Assembly (NCBI GenBank): GCA_021234155.1
Contig: JAJEKV010000012.1
Coordinates: 5,895,789-5,959,788 of the forward strand
From: Isoetes taiwanensis
Lineage: Eukaryota; Streptophyta; Lycopodiopsida; Isoetales; Isoetaceae
Reading direction: 5' to 3'
DNA length: 64,000 bases
The notes below the pieces were generated by a model that worked only from the letters and a program-made list of their open reading frames with translations, was not told where the DNA came from and did no database searches. The first letter of the stretch is position 1, and the number at the start of each line of letters is the position of its first letter. Below, piece after piece: positions 33,316 to 45,483 of the stretch. The position numbers were made by a program, and so were the translations under genes.

Positions 33316-34983
33316 TGTGACGTTCCAAAAGACGATTATCACGGTCCCGGGGCGTATCTTTATCTTTGCCACGCCAGCACACGCCGCCACCGACGCGGCG
33401 ATAATGCAGCCGCGTGTAGCCAGGCTAGTAGCCTCTAGGGGGCAACTTGCTAGGTATGTGCATTTCTTATTAATGCGCACATGCACATTTATTAAGGTGC
33501 ACACATTTCCATGTGGGCACAATTAGGTGCACACATTTCCATGTGGGCACATTTAGGTGCACACATTTCCATGTGGGCACATTTGGGTGCACACATTTCC
33601 ATGTGGGCACATTTGGCCACCTAGCTATTAAAGGCAAGTGGGCCCATTCCCAATTATCCCACATGCCTAAAGGGGATAATTGGAAACCCTAGCCTAACCC
33701 CTTGCCTATTTAAGTAGGAGAACCCTAACTTGCCCATTTTCATTCCTAGGGTTTTAGAGCTCTGTTTTGGCTGCTCCAGGAGTCAAAACCGCCTCCCAGA
33801 CTCTGTCTGAGAGAATGGCACCATTAGTTTCCCTTGATTCGAGCAGTTCAGCAGGATGGTCGGCCTCAGGTCAGGAGGAGCAACCCAAGGATCAGGTATT
33901 TAGTTAATTTAATAGCCTAAACCATCTTCTAGACATAGAATCAGTAGGTTTAGCCTATTAAATTGCCCATAGCAGCTCTCTAGATCTCTAGATACCAGAC
34001 TCTAACTAAAGAACCTAACTCTATGATATAGATTAGATATAGTTCTTTAGTTCTTCTGTGATGTATATGGATGATGTATCTCTATGAACTCCTTGTATTG
34101 GGAAGGGGGGTAGAGACCTAAAGCTTGGTAGTAGATGCTCCTAGATTAGCCTCTCTAGCACACTATAGATTCGGCTGCCTGTACAAGAACCACACACAGT
34201 TGTGGGTGAAGGGGCGGTCGGGCTAAGAAGGAGGTTCATGTTCTGACTCTTGAACGATCCCTATGGTGTATTAGTGCTACCGGGGATCATTGTGACTAGG
34301 TCTAATGGCTTGCCACTGACTGCGGGCAAGGCATGGGCTCGACACCCGTGGGGTGGGGTTCACCTTCCAGTGGATTCAGTCGAATAAGGGCAGTGGCCCT
34401 CTAGTCACCTTGAGTCAGCATGTAGATCTCTGGGGGGAGTGATCCCTGCCTGCTCCATCGGGACTGGGGAGATGCAACCCAGGAATAGCCCCTTTGGCTA
34501 TGCACCTGGCGAGCTACAGTCAGGTCCCAACACTTTTCAGCCTACTCTCCAAAGTGTGCACAGGAGGGGCGGATGGAGTGGACTACCCATTGCCATGTTC
34601 TTATGCCAGCCAAATCCATTGCCATGAATTCTGTCTGCAATGAACTCTGGAAACCCAAGCCGTCAGTCATTCCTTCGAGTCTGAGCCTTGGGTAGGACCC
34701 TTATGTATGATGCTGATCATTGTCTATGCAGATGTTGATGCACCACCCTTCGAGGTGGATATGTGATTATGTTGTATACTGACATGTATGTTTACGCTTC
34801 CGCAGCTAGGTAGGCCCTGAGGGAGACGGGGTAAAATGACCCCTTCACTCTTCCCACTGGAGACCCAGTATGGTCCGCGATGATCCGTGGAGGGCCCCAG
34901 ACGGCATGGAGCCTGGTATGGGGATGAACTCCCCGCTTTTGTATGCGGTCGCGGGCATCGTTATCACAGTAGGGGCGTCCGCG
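33316..34983 (+). repeat. LTR B (subfamily 2), shared by elements 1 and 2
   Basis: TGTGACGTTCC start. The end at 34983 is set by the PBS that follows at 34985. It serves as the 3' LTR of element 1 (PPT directly before it) and the 5' LTR of element 2 (PBS directly after). It carries four 30-bp tandem units 'aggtgcacacatttccatgt...' at 33495-33614, diagnostic of subfamily 2 (B and C). Confidence 0.85.
33495..33614 (+). repeat. 4 x 30-bp tandem repeat inside LTR B
   Basis: Four consecutive units of 'aggtgcacacatttccatgt' plus 'gggcacattt' differ at one to three positions. The same array is at 44067-44186 in LTR C. In A, D and E it is replaced by fewer, longer units. There are no unique spacers, so it is not a CRISPR array. 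Confidence 0.9.
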
Positions 34984-34984
34984 G

Positions 34985-34996
34985 TGGTATCAGAGC
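34985..34996 (+). other. Primer-binding site, element 2
   Basis: TGGTATCAGAGC, complementary to the 3' end of plant initiator tRNA-Met, starts one base after LTR B. Confidence 0.85.
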
Positions 34997-35200
34997 AATG
35001 TTCTTGGTGACCAAGAGCAAGCACTGACCATGCTCCCAGTAGTACTAACTTGATAGGATTCTCAAACCTCGAAAAATGGGAAAATTTTTTCTCATTTTTG
35101 TAGTTTATGCTAAGCTAGTAACAGTTAAAGTAATAGTTAAAGTAACAGTTAAAATGAATGAGAACATAAAAAGTCAAAAATTAGTGAGCCAAATAGGATG

Positions 35201-36060
35201 GTCTCACACGTCGCGCCAGGACAGATAATGAAGATCTCATTTTCAGCCTGGGCGCAACGTGTGAGATAATGAAGATCTCATTTTCAGCTGGCGTCGTCGC
35301 CGTGACGGATAATGAAGATCTCATTTTCAGCCTGGGCGCAACGTGTGAGATAATGAAGATCTCATTTTCAGCCTGGGCGCAACGTGTGAGATAATGAAGA
35401 TCTCATTTTCAGCCTGGGCGCGTCGCGCCAGGACAGATAATGAAGATCTCATTTTCAGTCTGGGCGCAACGTGTGAGATAATGAAGATCTCATTTTCAGC
35501 CTGGGTGCAACGTGTGAGACATTGATTCTAAAACACGTCAAAAAGTCATAAATTTCATCTCATTTAAGTCATAAATTTCATCTCATTTTTTCAGCTGGGC
35601 AACGTGTGAGACATTGATTCTAAACCACGTCAAAAAGTCATAAATTTCATCTCATTTAAGTCATAAATTTCATCTCATTTTCAGCCTGGGCGCAACGTGT
35701 GAGACATTGATTCTAAAACACGTCAAAAAGTCATAAATTTCATCTCATTTAAGTCATAAATTTCATCTCATTTTCAGCCTGGGCGCAACGTGATTCTAAA
35801 ACACGTCAAAAAGTCATAAATTTCATCTCATTTAAGTCATAAATTTCAAACACGTCAAAAAGTCATTTTTCAAACACGTCAAAAACGTCAAAAAGTCATT
35901 TTTCAAACACATCAAAAAGTCATTTTCAGCCTGGGCGCAACGTGATTCTAGGAAGTCGTAAATTTCATCTCATTTAGGTCATAAATTTCAAACACGTCAA
36001 AAAGTCATTTTCAGCCTGGGCGCAACGTGATTCTAAAACACGTCAAAAAGTCATAAATTT
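35201..36060 (+). repeat. Expanded array of palindrome-derived repeats, element 2
   Basis: Where the other elements have two palindromes, element 2 has one near-complete palindrome (35201-35267) followed by many half-units of two kinds. One is 'ataatgaagatctcattttc' plus 'agcctgggcgcaacgtgtga'. The other is 'acgtcaaaaagtcataaatt' plus 'tcatctcattt', ending again in 'cagcctgggcgcaacgtg'. The array looks like repeated slippage or unequal exchange seeded by the hairpin. No gene inside. Confidence 0.8.
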
Positions 36061-36377
36061 AAAATAACTTGGTAATTCGAAAAGCCATAAATTTCAAAAA
36101 ATAACTTGGTAATTCGAATTTCAAGCTAGGAATTAGCTAGATTAGTCTAGCTTTTCAATCCATTTGAACCTCATCTTAAAAGAATTCCCACAGTAGCAGG
36201 AATCAAACCTCCCACCCATAGGGTTGAAGCCCCCCAAACCCCCCCGTGCCAACCACTGAGGGCGGGCATTGTTTGTATTTGAATTATAATTCTTAATTAG
36301 ATTTAAGCTTTAATAATGTTAGATAATATTAATGGCTAAGCCTTAGACTTAAAACCAAGACCCGGACACCGATCGAC

Positions 36378-36626
36378 ATGGCGCGCACCAAACAGACCGC
36401 TCGACTTCCTCGACAAGGCGAAACAGCCAGAGGCCAAGGAGGCCGAAGAAAACAAGAAGAGGAGAGGGCAAAACGAGAGCGGGAGGCTAAGGGTCAAGAA
36501 GCAGCAGAGCAGAAGCTGGTCCAACATTTTGAAGACTCAACAGCCTGCACAGTACACGCCAAGAGAGTAACACTAATGAAGAAGGACATGCAGCTTGCCA
36601 GCTACATCAAAGATGAGCCTTATTAA
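36378..36626 (+). CDS. Mini histone H3-like protein, element 2 (82 aa)
   Basis: An uninterrupted 82-codon ORF. Residues 1-9 are MARTKQTAR, identical to the H3 start. The next residue, H3 position 9, is Leu in place of Lys. Residues about 14-45 are an R/E/Q/K-rich linker. Residues 46-82 match the end of the H3 fold: [21 protein letters not shown] then LASYIKDE, against canonical FED..LCAIHAKRVTIMPKD and LARRIRGE. The Cys, His and Asp equivalent to H3 C110, H113 and D123 are kept. The alphaN, alpha1 and most of alpha2 helices are absent, so a normal histone dimer seems unlikely. It could be a tail-presenting decoy, or an internally deleted relic that happens to stay in frame. Confidence 0.75.
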   Translation: MARTKQTARLPRQGETARGQGGRRKQEEERAKREREAKGQEAAEQKLVQHFEDSTACTVHAKRVTLMKKDMQLASYIKDEPY

Positions 36627-36768
36627 TTTCATAAATGATAAAATTTTGTTTAATACAAAGTGTTTTAGAGTAAATTATAAGTGTATGAAGTTACTTAATT
36701 AAGTCGAGTTAGTAAGTTTTAGCTTTTGTCTTAGTCAAAACAGACATCCTAGGCCAATTCGAGAGGAT

Positions 36769-37048
36769 GTCTCACACGTCGCGCCAGGACAGAAAATGAA
36801 AAGTTCATTATCGGTCTGGGCGCAACGTGTGAGACCATGCTGTGAGACCATGCCCCAAAAGTGCTCAAAACTGCTCCAAATCGACCAAATAAGGGGTCAA
36901 TTCTGCCTAACTCGACGAGTCCAGTAGAATTAGACCCTTATATCACCCAAATTGGACAAGTTTAACCCATTTAGAGCCAATGTCTCACACGTCGCGCTAG
37001 GACAGAAAATGAAAAGTTCATTATTGGTCTGGGCGCAATGTGTGAGAC
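36769..37048 (+). promoter_or_regulatory. Palindrome pair downstream of mini H3-like ORF, element 2
   Basis: Two copies of the 67-bp palindrome (36769-36835 and 36982-37048) lie in the position of the ORF2 promoter module of the other elements. Arms are GTCTCACACGT... and ...ACGTGTGAGAC (ATGTGTGAGAC in the second), with the core 'gaaaatgaaaagttcatta'. I see no clear TATAAATA after them. Confidence 0.6.
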
Positions 37049-37800
37049 CTCCAAACTTTGAACCTCCATAACTTGAGCTACAGAGCTCCAAATTGCCTGA
37101 AATTTGTTGCAATAGGACCATTAGACAGCCTAGAATCTATTTATGACCTCAAATTAGGCTAGAAATGTCAAACCCCAGCTCAAAATGACCAAAATTGCTC
37201 AAACCCTTGAATTGTTTTTCCAAACTGTAGTTTGTTTGTAGATAGAAGTATACCCCATTAGTAGCTCGCAAGTATTGCTCTCGGCTCAAAGCTGATGCCT
37301 TACTCCTAGATAGAAGTTCTCAAGAACACCCCCTTGTTATAGTCATCTAGACCTCAGCATAGCAACCCAAGTCCAACTGTTGGTACATCACCTCTGCTCA
37401 TGCTGCCAAAGGCATAAACCTTGACCTAATTCTGTATCCTTCTAATAGAGTTTGACTTATATAGCCGCCACATCGACACTTCCCTATTGCCAGGATACCT
37501 AGAAAGGACTTAGAGTCTAGAGCTGCCCAAGCCACTCCATGTGTAGAGATTGGACCCCCCCCCAAACCAACTTTGCTAGGACCTTAGAGTATGTCTCAAA
37601 CACCATGAGGGCCTTGTAAAACAAACCTCATTTCATGCCATACCACACGTCCTAATGTCCATAGACTTGTAGATTATAGATATGTCTCCAGTAATGCTGC
37701 TCGAGCCATCTTGCTTGCTTATAGAGCCCAGAATGTTATAGGAAAAACCTTCAAGTAGAACCTTAGACTCTAGAATATACGAGCGTTGCTTTCGAAGTAC
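37049..37800 (+). other. Element 2 spacer, no gene seen
   Basis: Non-coding in all frames by inspection. Its first about 150 bp resemble the corresponding spacer of elements 1, 3 and 4 in style, after which similarity to them is lost. Confidence 0.5.
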
Positions 37801-40800
37801 AGGGCCAGAGCCACAGAAGAGCTAGAGGCGCAACTTCTTGAAGACATCAAGGTCCCAGCCGATGTACAGACAGATAAGGAGAGGAGACCGAAAAGGCAGA
37901 CCCAAGAGAGGGAAGCACAACGACAAACACCTCAACCGACAAACGAGTAGAACAGGACACCACTGGCGTATCATCAATCTTCAGCAAATAGGAAGAATAT
38001 TTGGTAACCAACGGCATCAAGAATCCCGGCTACCACGTCCACGAGGTCACATCAGAAAGAGGATCTCGACGCCTTCACCAACTCGACACACATGAGTTCC
38101 AAATGGAAGAACGCAAGGCAGCAAAATACAGGTGCAGGAAGACGTTAGACATCGATGCCTCGTTAGCATCACGAGCTAGGGCCAGAGGGCATAATCTTCC
38201 GTCGAGGAGAGAAGTCATGGCGACACAGGAGCGTATAGAAACGGAGGAAAGACAACCACGACCTTGCAGCCCAGCAGCTCAAGCAAATGTCATGCAACGT
38301 CAACAAAAGGAGCAACCAAGCTAGGCAACCACAAAGCACCTAAGGCTGACCCGGACGAGCTTCCAGCTCCCTTGCACCAGCAGGAGAACTTTCATCGGTT
38401 CCAAAAGGTAGGAGACCATGAGGGGGAGGAGACGCATATCAGGGAAGGAACATCTCCAACTTGAAGGCCTATATCAGCATTAGGGGCAAGATCAAGGAGG
38501 AGAATATTCCGCTCGAACAAGAATTCCAGATCCAGAAACACCTAGAAAGCAAAGGAAGGACGACTTTACTACGTCAGCCAAGGAGTGCGAGACTCGAATG
38601 GATAGGATCCAAAGGACGGAGGAGACGGCCTAGCCAGCAGGTACAAATCACGCAAAGGCGACCAGAAGGAGCTATGATAGGTGCAATGGAGATGACCACA
38701 CTTCCAGGCACAGGAGAGGCACCTCGGAATGAAGCAAAGCCCAAGCAACAGGAGTCGCACTCAGAAATTCAACCTGCGGAGGAATGACAATGCCTGCCTA
38801 CCGACCATGATCTTAGAGATTCGAAGACATTCAAGAATGCCTGACTGCAACAACAGGTGATCCTACTCAAACGATCAACGGCACCGCACATCGGCAACCC
38901 TGCAACGACACACCGCATGTAGGGACGTTTAGCGGTCACCGCATTCCTTACGACGGACATACACATTAAGGAGGAGCATCTTTCTCAAGGGATCACATCG
39001 ACGAACACTCTTCGCAACTTGGGGTGACGAGATCGGATCAGACATGAAGCTCAACAATAGTAGCAGCATCTCAAGGAATCCCGGAGTCAACCAGAACGAA
39101 GAAGATGCAGCAAAACTGAAGGATCAAACGCGATAGGAGGAGGGGAAACCCTAAAGGAGTATAAACATTTAAGTAGATCTTCGGAGTTGTTTTGAAAAAG
39201 TGGATGAATTAAAATCCCAATGTAAATGCGTATATGTCTGTTGTATATCTCGGGTGCTCACAGATATAGTGGAGAAACATGAGTTTAATGTCATGTTCTA
39301 CGGATTTAGCGCTTAGATCAGGAAGCTCCTTCACTTCGACTACCAAATGAGGAAGCAAGGAAGCACAACTATAGCCCAAGATCAAAATGGAAGAGCAAGT
39401 ACGAGGGAGAAACGACCGGAGGCCAAGCAAACCATCGACTCCAAACACTTCTGGAAGTGCCCTCAAGTAGAAGACCTCTCGTCCACCCAATGTCAGAACA
39501 AGGGACAACACCAGTCATGTCAAGATCATCAGCACTGCACCAGCACATCGTCAGGGCGCAACACTACATCTTGAGGCAGCAGCAACACTTGACGAATTTA
39601 TGACACGAGTGGCCTCAACAATAGAAGGAGGAACGCCCGACATCAACGAGCCAACTAAGAAGGCAACATCTCGACGACCATAATTCCACCTTGTGGTAAT
39701 ATAGGGTGATGCGCTATGACACGCGTATTTGATGGAGAGGCACTTACGAAAGGCACTGCGACGAGGAGATATGCCTTCAACAACTAGGTGATGGCTTCGT
39801 CAGGTACTCCTACCAGTAATTAGAAGAAAAGAAGCCGATCGTATCTCCGACATGTGGGACATCAAACGCCCAAGGTAGAAGCATTCGACACCTTAACGAC
39901 AAGGATAGCAACTGAAGCACTTTCGGCAAAAAGAGAGTTCAAGATAATAGCCAGGCTATTCAACGACAAGAGTATATCTAAGGCAAGTACTTCAACTCAA
40001 GGGTCAAGCTGCGCAGATATAAGGATCCATCATCCCGACAATATAGCCAGCAGGGAGGAGAGCCACGAAGCTTTACTTGACAGAGAGACCGACATGCATA
40101 GAGGGACAAAGGTCAGGAACTGAAAGCTGGATAAGTGCTAGCAACCGACTTCTTCTACGAGCTCCCTAGAGGCAACAGGAGGATCAAAACTGACGAGAAC
40201 AATCAACCACCGGAAGGTACCTCAAAACAAGGAGACGGCATAGCACTGAGGAACGTGACAACGTCCAAGCCATGTGATCGAGGGGATCAAACAAGGAAGT
40301 TTGGAAGCTCGATGGAGAAGCAACTAGGCGAGGCGAACCGATGACTTGCACGCGAACTTGCATGCAACTTGGTGAACCCAAGGATCGACAATTCAAAGAA
40401 CAACTACAGAAAAGAACAACTCCAGAGGAGTATAGCCAAAGGAATCGCGCACAGCCTCAAGAGACGCCTTCAAATAGCTTCAAGTATCATGAAGGGGGGA
40501 ACAATTACCGCCCGAGAACAGGATCAGGAAGCAGACCGAAATGTCGAAGCATCAACGACCAGCACACCTTTAGTTAGAATGGGATGCAAAGCGGTTGTGC
40601 CATAGCCGACAAACATCGGAGGGCCCAAGTATATCAACAAGTTACCCCGGAGTATGAGCTGACATACAAATAGGAGGATATAGATCATCAACACCAATGA
40701 ACACCAATGACATCGCCAGGGAGTAGGTGTGCAACTCGAAGGGAGGCACAAGGGGGACCTAATAGCTCTAGTAGTAGTTGTAATTATGTAAGCTATATGT

Positions 40801-41233
40801 TTTGCATGTATAGTTCCCTTGTTATTCCTTCCCTCCCATAGCGTAACAGATCAAAGGAAGAGATGTCAGGCAATTTGCAGGGGTGAAGCAATCAACATCC
40901 TCAACACTCTTCGGGCAACACGATAACGACAAGAGGACTCGACATATGAGGCATCGATGAAGTCGAAGAAACAATATCGGATACAGAGTCGTTAGCTGCC
41001 AAGACAAAGAGTTCAAGATGAAAGATCTCTTTCAACGGCGCCACCTTCAGGCTTTTGAAAAGCGGCATGGAAGATTTCAGGTGATCAACTACGCCATCAA
41101 AGCCACCAGCAATGAGAGGCTCCTAATGAACAACGTCAACCTCTACATCAAAGAGGAGCCACCGTCAAGGAGACTGAAGTATCGAGCGACTCGGAAGAAT
41201 GTTACCTTGCTACTTCAAGTAGGCAACAAGTGA
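37801..41233 (+). pseudogene. Degenerate coding region of element 2, unknown proteins
   Basis: Purine-rich on the + strand, with many partial open frames of K/R/E/Q-rich composition: 38001-38324 (containing RREVMATQERIETEERQPRP), 38461-38787, 39854-40123, 40341-40577 and 41018-41233 (containing KRHGRFQVINYAIKATSNER and NLYIKEEPPSRRLKY). It occupies the place of ORF2-gag-pol, but I find no zinc knuckle, D-S/T-G, FDD, DDE or chromodomain motif. It may be remains of an unrelated ORF set or a very decayed ORF2/gag. Frames change often, so no single product is proposed. Confidence 0.4.
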
Positions 41234-42768
41234 ATGAGCTTCTAGCAAGCTCGAGGATCTAAGGCCATGGGGCCTAGTAGGTTAAATGTGTGGATGGTAA
41301 CATCCATATTGGGATTAGAAGGCATGTCCGGATATTCTCGTTGAAAGGATTGCCCCAATATTGAGCTAAGCGTCAAGGATTGGGAAGGAAACGCATAGGA
41401 GTGACTAAAATTATACACGATTGTTAACAGTCATCCAATGTATTGAAACCACTTGGTGAGATTGATCTCCTCGCTAAGAAGGAATCATTACTAGGATAAT
41501 TGTTGACCATGTATAAATCTAGTACCTCCAAAAGAATAATCCAACCGAAAGAAAAGAAGTAATCTAACAAGTCCGGCCAACTTGTTACGATGATATCAAT
41601 TCGATTGGTAGGAATATTCCAAGAGTTTAAATAGCTAAGAAAGGGGGAATCTCTAGAATATAAAAGAATAATACATGTAAGGTACATCTAAAATAAGAAT
41701 TATAGTAATCAAATAGTCTTTTGAGACAAAAGGAATTGTCGTCATGACAAAACCTTGTGGTTTAGAATCGTTCTAACTAAGTAAGTAACCCATAACTATA
41801 TTGAAATAAATGATAACATAATATGTGCATCCATCTTAGATGGTTATATATGTTAGCTAAGGCTAGTAAATTAATGCGCTAAGTAAGAAGCGTATAACCT
41901 CTTAAGGGGAGAGAATAGATAGGACGTTATGTACAACGTCATGGAAGGGGTGCAGGACCATTTTCTTTTCGAAGAAAGTGGGAGGGCTCAATCTTATGAT
42001 TGAACGTACTCGCATCGAATTGACCGACCCGTAGAATAGAGTTCACTCCGGCAATGGCCGAAGCGAATAGAGCGTAAGATAGATAGATACCTTAGTGCTC
42101 AGGAGGCCTTCAACGTGCGAGACTGACGTGATAGCTAACTACACCAACGAAGTGGAGCAAAACGATGGGAGCAATGCAACGACCAAGTCATCTCCAAACT
42201 ACTCGACGCCGGCTCAATGGGTGGATGCGTTCTAGCCTGAGGTAAGGTGTGCGCATATATTATAAGCTTTAATGTGTCTTATTGATAAGTTAAATATAGA
42301 TCCTAATAACTGCATAAAAATTGTTGTACGTATATGTATCATAGGGAAATAAGTCAAATAACAACGGTAATGTGAGGTAGCATGTTAATTAATCCTTCGC
42401 AAGGATGCAATTCCTTCCAAGGATAGCTATATGACCTCGGGGTCCTTATAAATATAAATAGGAAATAGAATTCGGATATACTTAAGTGCATCTTAGGGAT
42501 ATACTTCCAAGTGCAGGACCCAAGGAAGAGAATAAGAAGCACATCTAGTTCTTGTGTATGATAATTAGAACCTTGTCTATGATACAATAGGTCTAAATCA
42601 GGGTTATTGTTTAAATAATCGCGATCTAAAAGTCGTAAATATTGCAAAGCTTAGAGTAAATATAATTGTACTATCGGAAGTAATGTATCCGATGCTATGA
42701 TAATGTTAATTCATAAATATTACCTTAGGGTAATTATGTTAATCACATGCATTAAAGGAGCCAGCAAA
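41234..42768 (+). other. Element 2 non-coding stretch
   Basis: AT-rich, no supported ORF. It ends where similarity to the other elements resumes ('aatcggctcaagcatgtcga' at about 42768). Confidence 0.5.
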
Positions 42769-43910
42769 AATCGGCTCAAGCATGTCGATTTGTGTAGATT
42801 AATTCTATGTGTAGTTAAGATTAATCTATGCATGCAACCTATGCCAGGTATGGGTTGCATGCGTATTTACCGATGATGGGACCACTACGGTGATCTCTAG
42901 GACGTGGTGTAATGTCAATGTAGGCATGACCGCGTTTCCGCTTGGACGAGTGGAAGGTAGATTAGAAAGTCTACTTCTGTCCCACGGAAGTAGACGACCT
43001 CGAGAGAAAGGAGGTCATTGAGAGATGCATTGATAGGAAAGGCACCTTTAGCCCCATATATGCTTTGATAGGAGGAATCTATCCTTCACGCCCCATATAC
43101 GGGAAGGATATCCTCCACGCTGGGCAACTAGAGGTGTAGGCATGAGCGGCATATAGGCATATAGGCGCTGTCTCCGCGGCCATAATGGAAGATCCACCCT
43201 CTTCCTATGTCGGGAGATTAGCCATGCATCCATGTAGATAGGTGGGGTGGTCACCATATAACCAAAATTTTATTAATAATTAATAATAGGTAGTGTCGAC
43301 CTGCAGGCCAATAGAGCGCTCCGGAGGGCAAGGAGGTCGAACTACGAAGGCTTGCAACACAAATTTTGTTATAATGTGTTGCAAGGGATGAAGAGTACCT
43401 AATAAGTGTAAATTTTGTATGAAATTGATAAACTTTGATAAACTTAAATGTTGTATTAAGTAAGGCTAATAATTACCTTGCGTGGATTAAGTTATGGAGT
43501 GATAAGTTAATTGGATAATGAAATAGTACAGTAATGTCTTAAACATTACCTTAGAGTAATTCTAATAATTAAGATAGTAAGTGTGTAATTATAGATATTG
43601 TAAAATTAATGCAGGATTTTAAGGTGCGAAGATGTGTTGCAAGGAATGAAGAGTACCTCGAACGTTAATTGAAAATTTTGATAAACTAAATTGTCGTGAT
43701 AAGTGAATTATTGGGTAACTTGTTTTAATGATGTTACGAATTGATAAGTTATTTCATAAGATAATGGCGTAATAATGTTCTAAAAATATTACTTTAAGGT
43801 AATCTTAATAAATGTGCAAGTATTATAGTACATTGTATGCATAAGGTTGATTGCAGGTTAAGAAGATTCCAAGGTGGGGAGACCCACGATGCTGCGGACA
43901 ACATCATTTC
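42769..43910 (+). other. Conserved structured 3' region, element 2
   Basis: Matches 32181-33302 of element 1 closely, including the last codons of pol and the stop-codon stem-loop. The rest of pol is missing. This shows that element 2 derives from a full-length relative. Confidence 0.7.
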
Positions 43911-43923
43911 AAGGTGGGGAGAA
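43911..43923 (+). other. Polypurine tract of element 2
   Basis: AAGGTGGGGAGAA directly before LTR C, with a second AAGGTGGGGAGA 40 bp upstream (about 43871). Confidence 0.8.
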
Positions 43924-45470
43924 TGTGACGTTCGGCCACGATTATCCCGGTCCGGGGCATTATCGCATGCACACGCCGCATCCCGGGGCGTATAGCTTTA
44001 GTAGCCCCTAGGGGCAACTTGCTAGGTATGTGCATTTCTTATTAATATGCACATGCACATTTATTAAGGTGCACACATTTCCATGTGGGCACAATTAGGT
44101 GCACACATTTCCATGTGGGCACATTTAGGTGCACACATTTCCATGTGGGCACATTTGGGTGCACACATTTCCATGTGGGCACATTTGGCCACCTAGCTAT
44201 TAAAGGCAAGTGAGCCCATTCCCAATTATCCCACATGCCTAAAGGGGATAATTGGAAACCCTAGCCTAACCCCTATTTAAGGGGAACCCTAACTTGCCCA
44301 TTTTCGGTATTTTAGTGCATTTTTGGCTTATTAAAACCGCCTCCCACTGGCCCCGAGAATGGCACCATTAGTTTCCCTTGATTAAGGTGCACACATGGTC
44401 CATGAGGAGCAACCCAAGGATCATTTCCAATTTAATAGCCTAAACCATCTTCTAGACATAGAATCAAGTAGGTTTTAGCCTATTAAATTGCCCATAGGGG
44501 GTCTCTAGATACCGACCTAACTAAAGAACCTAACTGGATATAGATTAGATATAGTTCTTTAGTTCTTCCTCATGATGATGATGCCTCTCTCCTTGTATTG
44601 GGAAGGGGGGTAGAGACCTAAAGCTTGGTAGTAGATGCTCCTAGATTAGCCTCTCTAGCACACTATAGATTCGGCCTGTGTACAAGAACCACACCTGGTT
44701 GTGGGTGAAGGGGCCAGACTGGCTAAGAAGGAGGTTCATGTTCTGACTCTTGAACAATCCCTATGGTGTGTTAGTGCTACCGGGGATCATTGTGACTAGG
44801 TCTAATGGCTTGCCACTGAGTGCGGGCAAGGCATGGGCTCGACACCCGTGGGGTGGGGTTCACCTTCCAAAGGTTCACCAATAAGGGCGGGGCCCTCTAG
44901 TCACCTTGAGTCAGCATGTAGATCTCTGGGGAGTGATCCCCGCCGCTCCATCGGGGACTGGGAGATGCAACCCGTGAATAGCCCCTTTGGCTATGCACCG
45001 GCGAAGCTTCTGATCGTCCCAACACTTTTCAGCCTACTCTGCAAAGTGTGCACAGGAGGGGCGGATGGAGTGGACTACCCATTGCCATGTTCTTATGCCA
45101 GCCAAATCCATTGCCATGAATTCTGTCTGCAATGAACTCTGGAAACCCAAGCCGTCAGTCATTCCTTCGAGTCTGAGCCTTGGGTAGGACCCTTATGTAT
45201 GATGCTGATCATTGTCTATGCAGATGTTGATGCACCACCCTTCGAGGTGGATATGTGATTATGTTGTATACTGACATGTATGTTTACGCTTCCGCAGCTA
45301 GGTAGGCCCTGAGGGAGATGGGGTAAAATGACCCCTTCACTCTTCCCACTGGAGACCCAGTATGGTCACAGTGATCTGTGGAGAGCCCTGTATCAGCATG
45401 GAGCTGGTATGGGGGATGAACTCCTGTTTGTATGCGGTGCGGGCATCGTATACGAGTAGGGGACGTCACA
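43924..45470 (+). repeat. LTR C (subfamily 2), shared by elements 2 and 3
   Basis: TGTGACGTTCG to GACGTCACA, 1547 bp. It has the 4 x 30-bp array at 44067-44186, as in LTR B. Compared with B it has several short losses and replacements around CAG/CTG sites (about 44300-44580). The leader that follows (from 45471) is of the subfamily 1 type, so the subfamily switches at or near the LTR end. Confidence 0.85.
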
Positions 45471-45471
45471 G

Positions 45472-45483
45472 TGGTATCAGAGC
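45472..45483 (+). other. Primer-binding site, element 3
   Basis: TGGTATCAGAGC, the initiator tRNA-Met type, one base after LTR C. Confidence 0.9.

Larger units (their letters stand above)
14538..34983 (+). mobile_element. Element 1: Ty3/gypsy chromovirus with H3-like ORF, LTR A to LTR B
   Basis: Order: LTR A; damaged PBS (16197-16207); palindrome/TATA module; H3-like ORF (16854-18089); second palindrome/TATA module; ORF2 (18805-27255, split by a 6.9-kb insertion at 19653-26575); gag-pol ending in a chromodomain (27413-32212); structured 3' region; PPT (33303-33315); LTR B. The integrase-after-RNase-H order and the C-terminal chromodomain place it in the chromovirus branch of Ty3/gypsy (Metaviridae). 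The 5' half matches elements 3 and 4, whereas the last about 600 bp and LTR B match element 2, so the copy is a mosaic. Many frames are broken, often at CHG trinucleotides. Confidence 0.85.
33316..45470 (+). mobile_element. Element 2: pol-less derivative with mini H3-like ORF, LTR B to LTR C
   Basis: The element has an intact PBS (34985-34996), an expanded palindrome array (35201-36060), an 82-codon H3-like ORF (36378-36626), two more palindromes, then about 5.7 kb with no recognisable protease, RT, RNase H or integrase, then the conserved 3' region, a PPT (43911-43923) and LTR C. It has the sequences needed for transcription and reverse transcription but not the enzymes. It would have to be mobilised in trans by full-length relatives such as element 1 or 3. 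Confidence 0.75.

Noticed and set aside
33495-33614. Four regularly spaced 30-bp repeats resembling a CRISPR array
   Set aside because: The repeats abut directly with no unique spacers, lie inside a retrotransposon LTR and recur in LTR C. The genome is a plant's.
34439-34627. Short ORFs inside the LTRs (also 15552-15842, 44833-45135)
   Set aside because: They lie in non-coding LTR sequence, differ in frame between LTR copies, and have no conserved start or domain.
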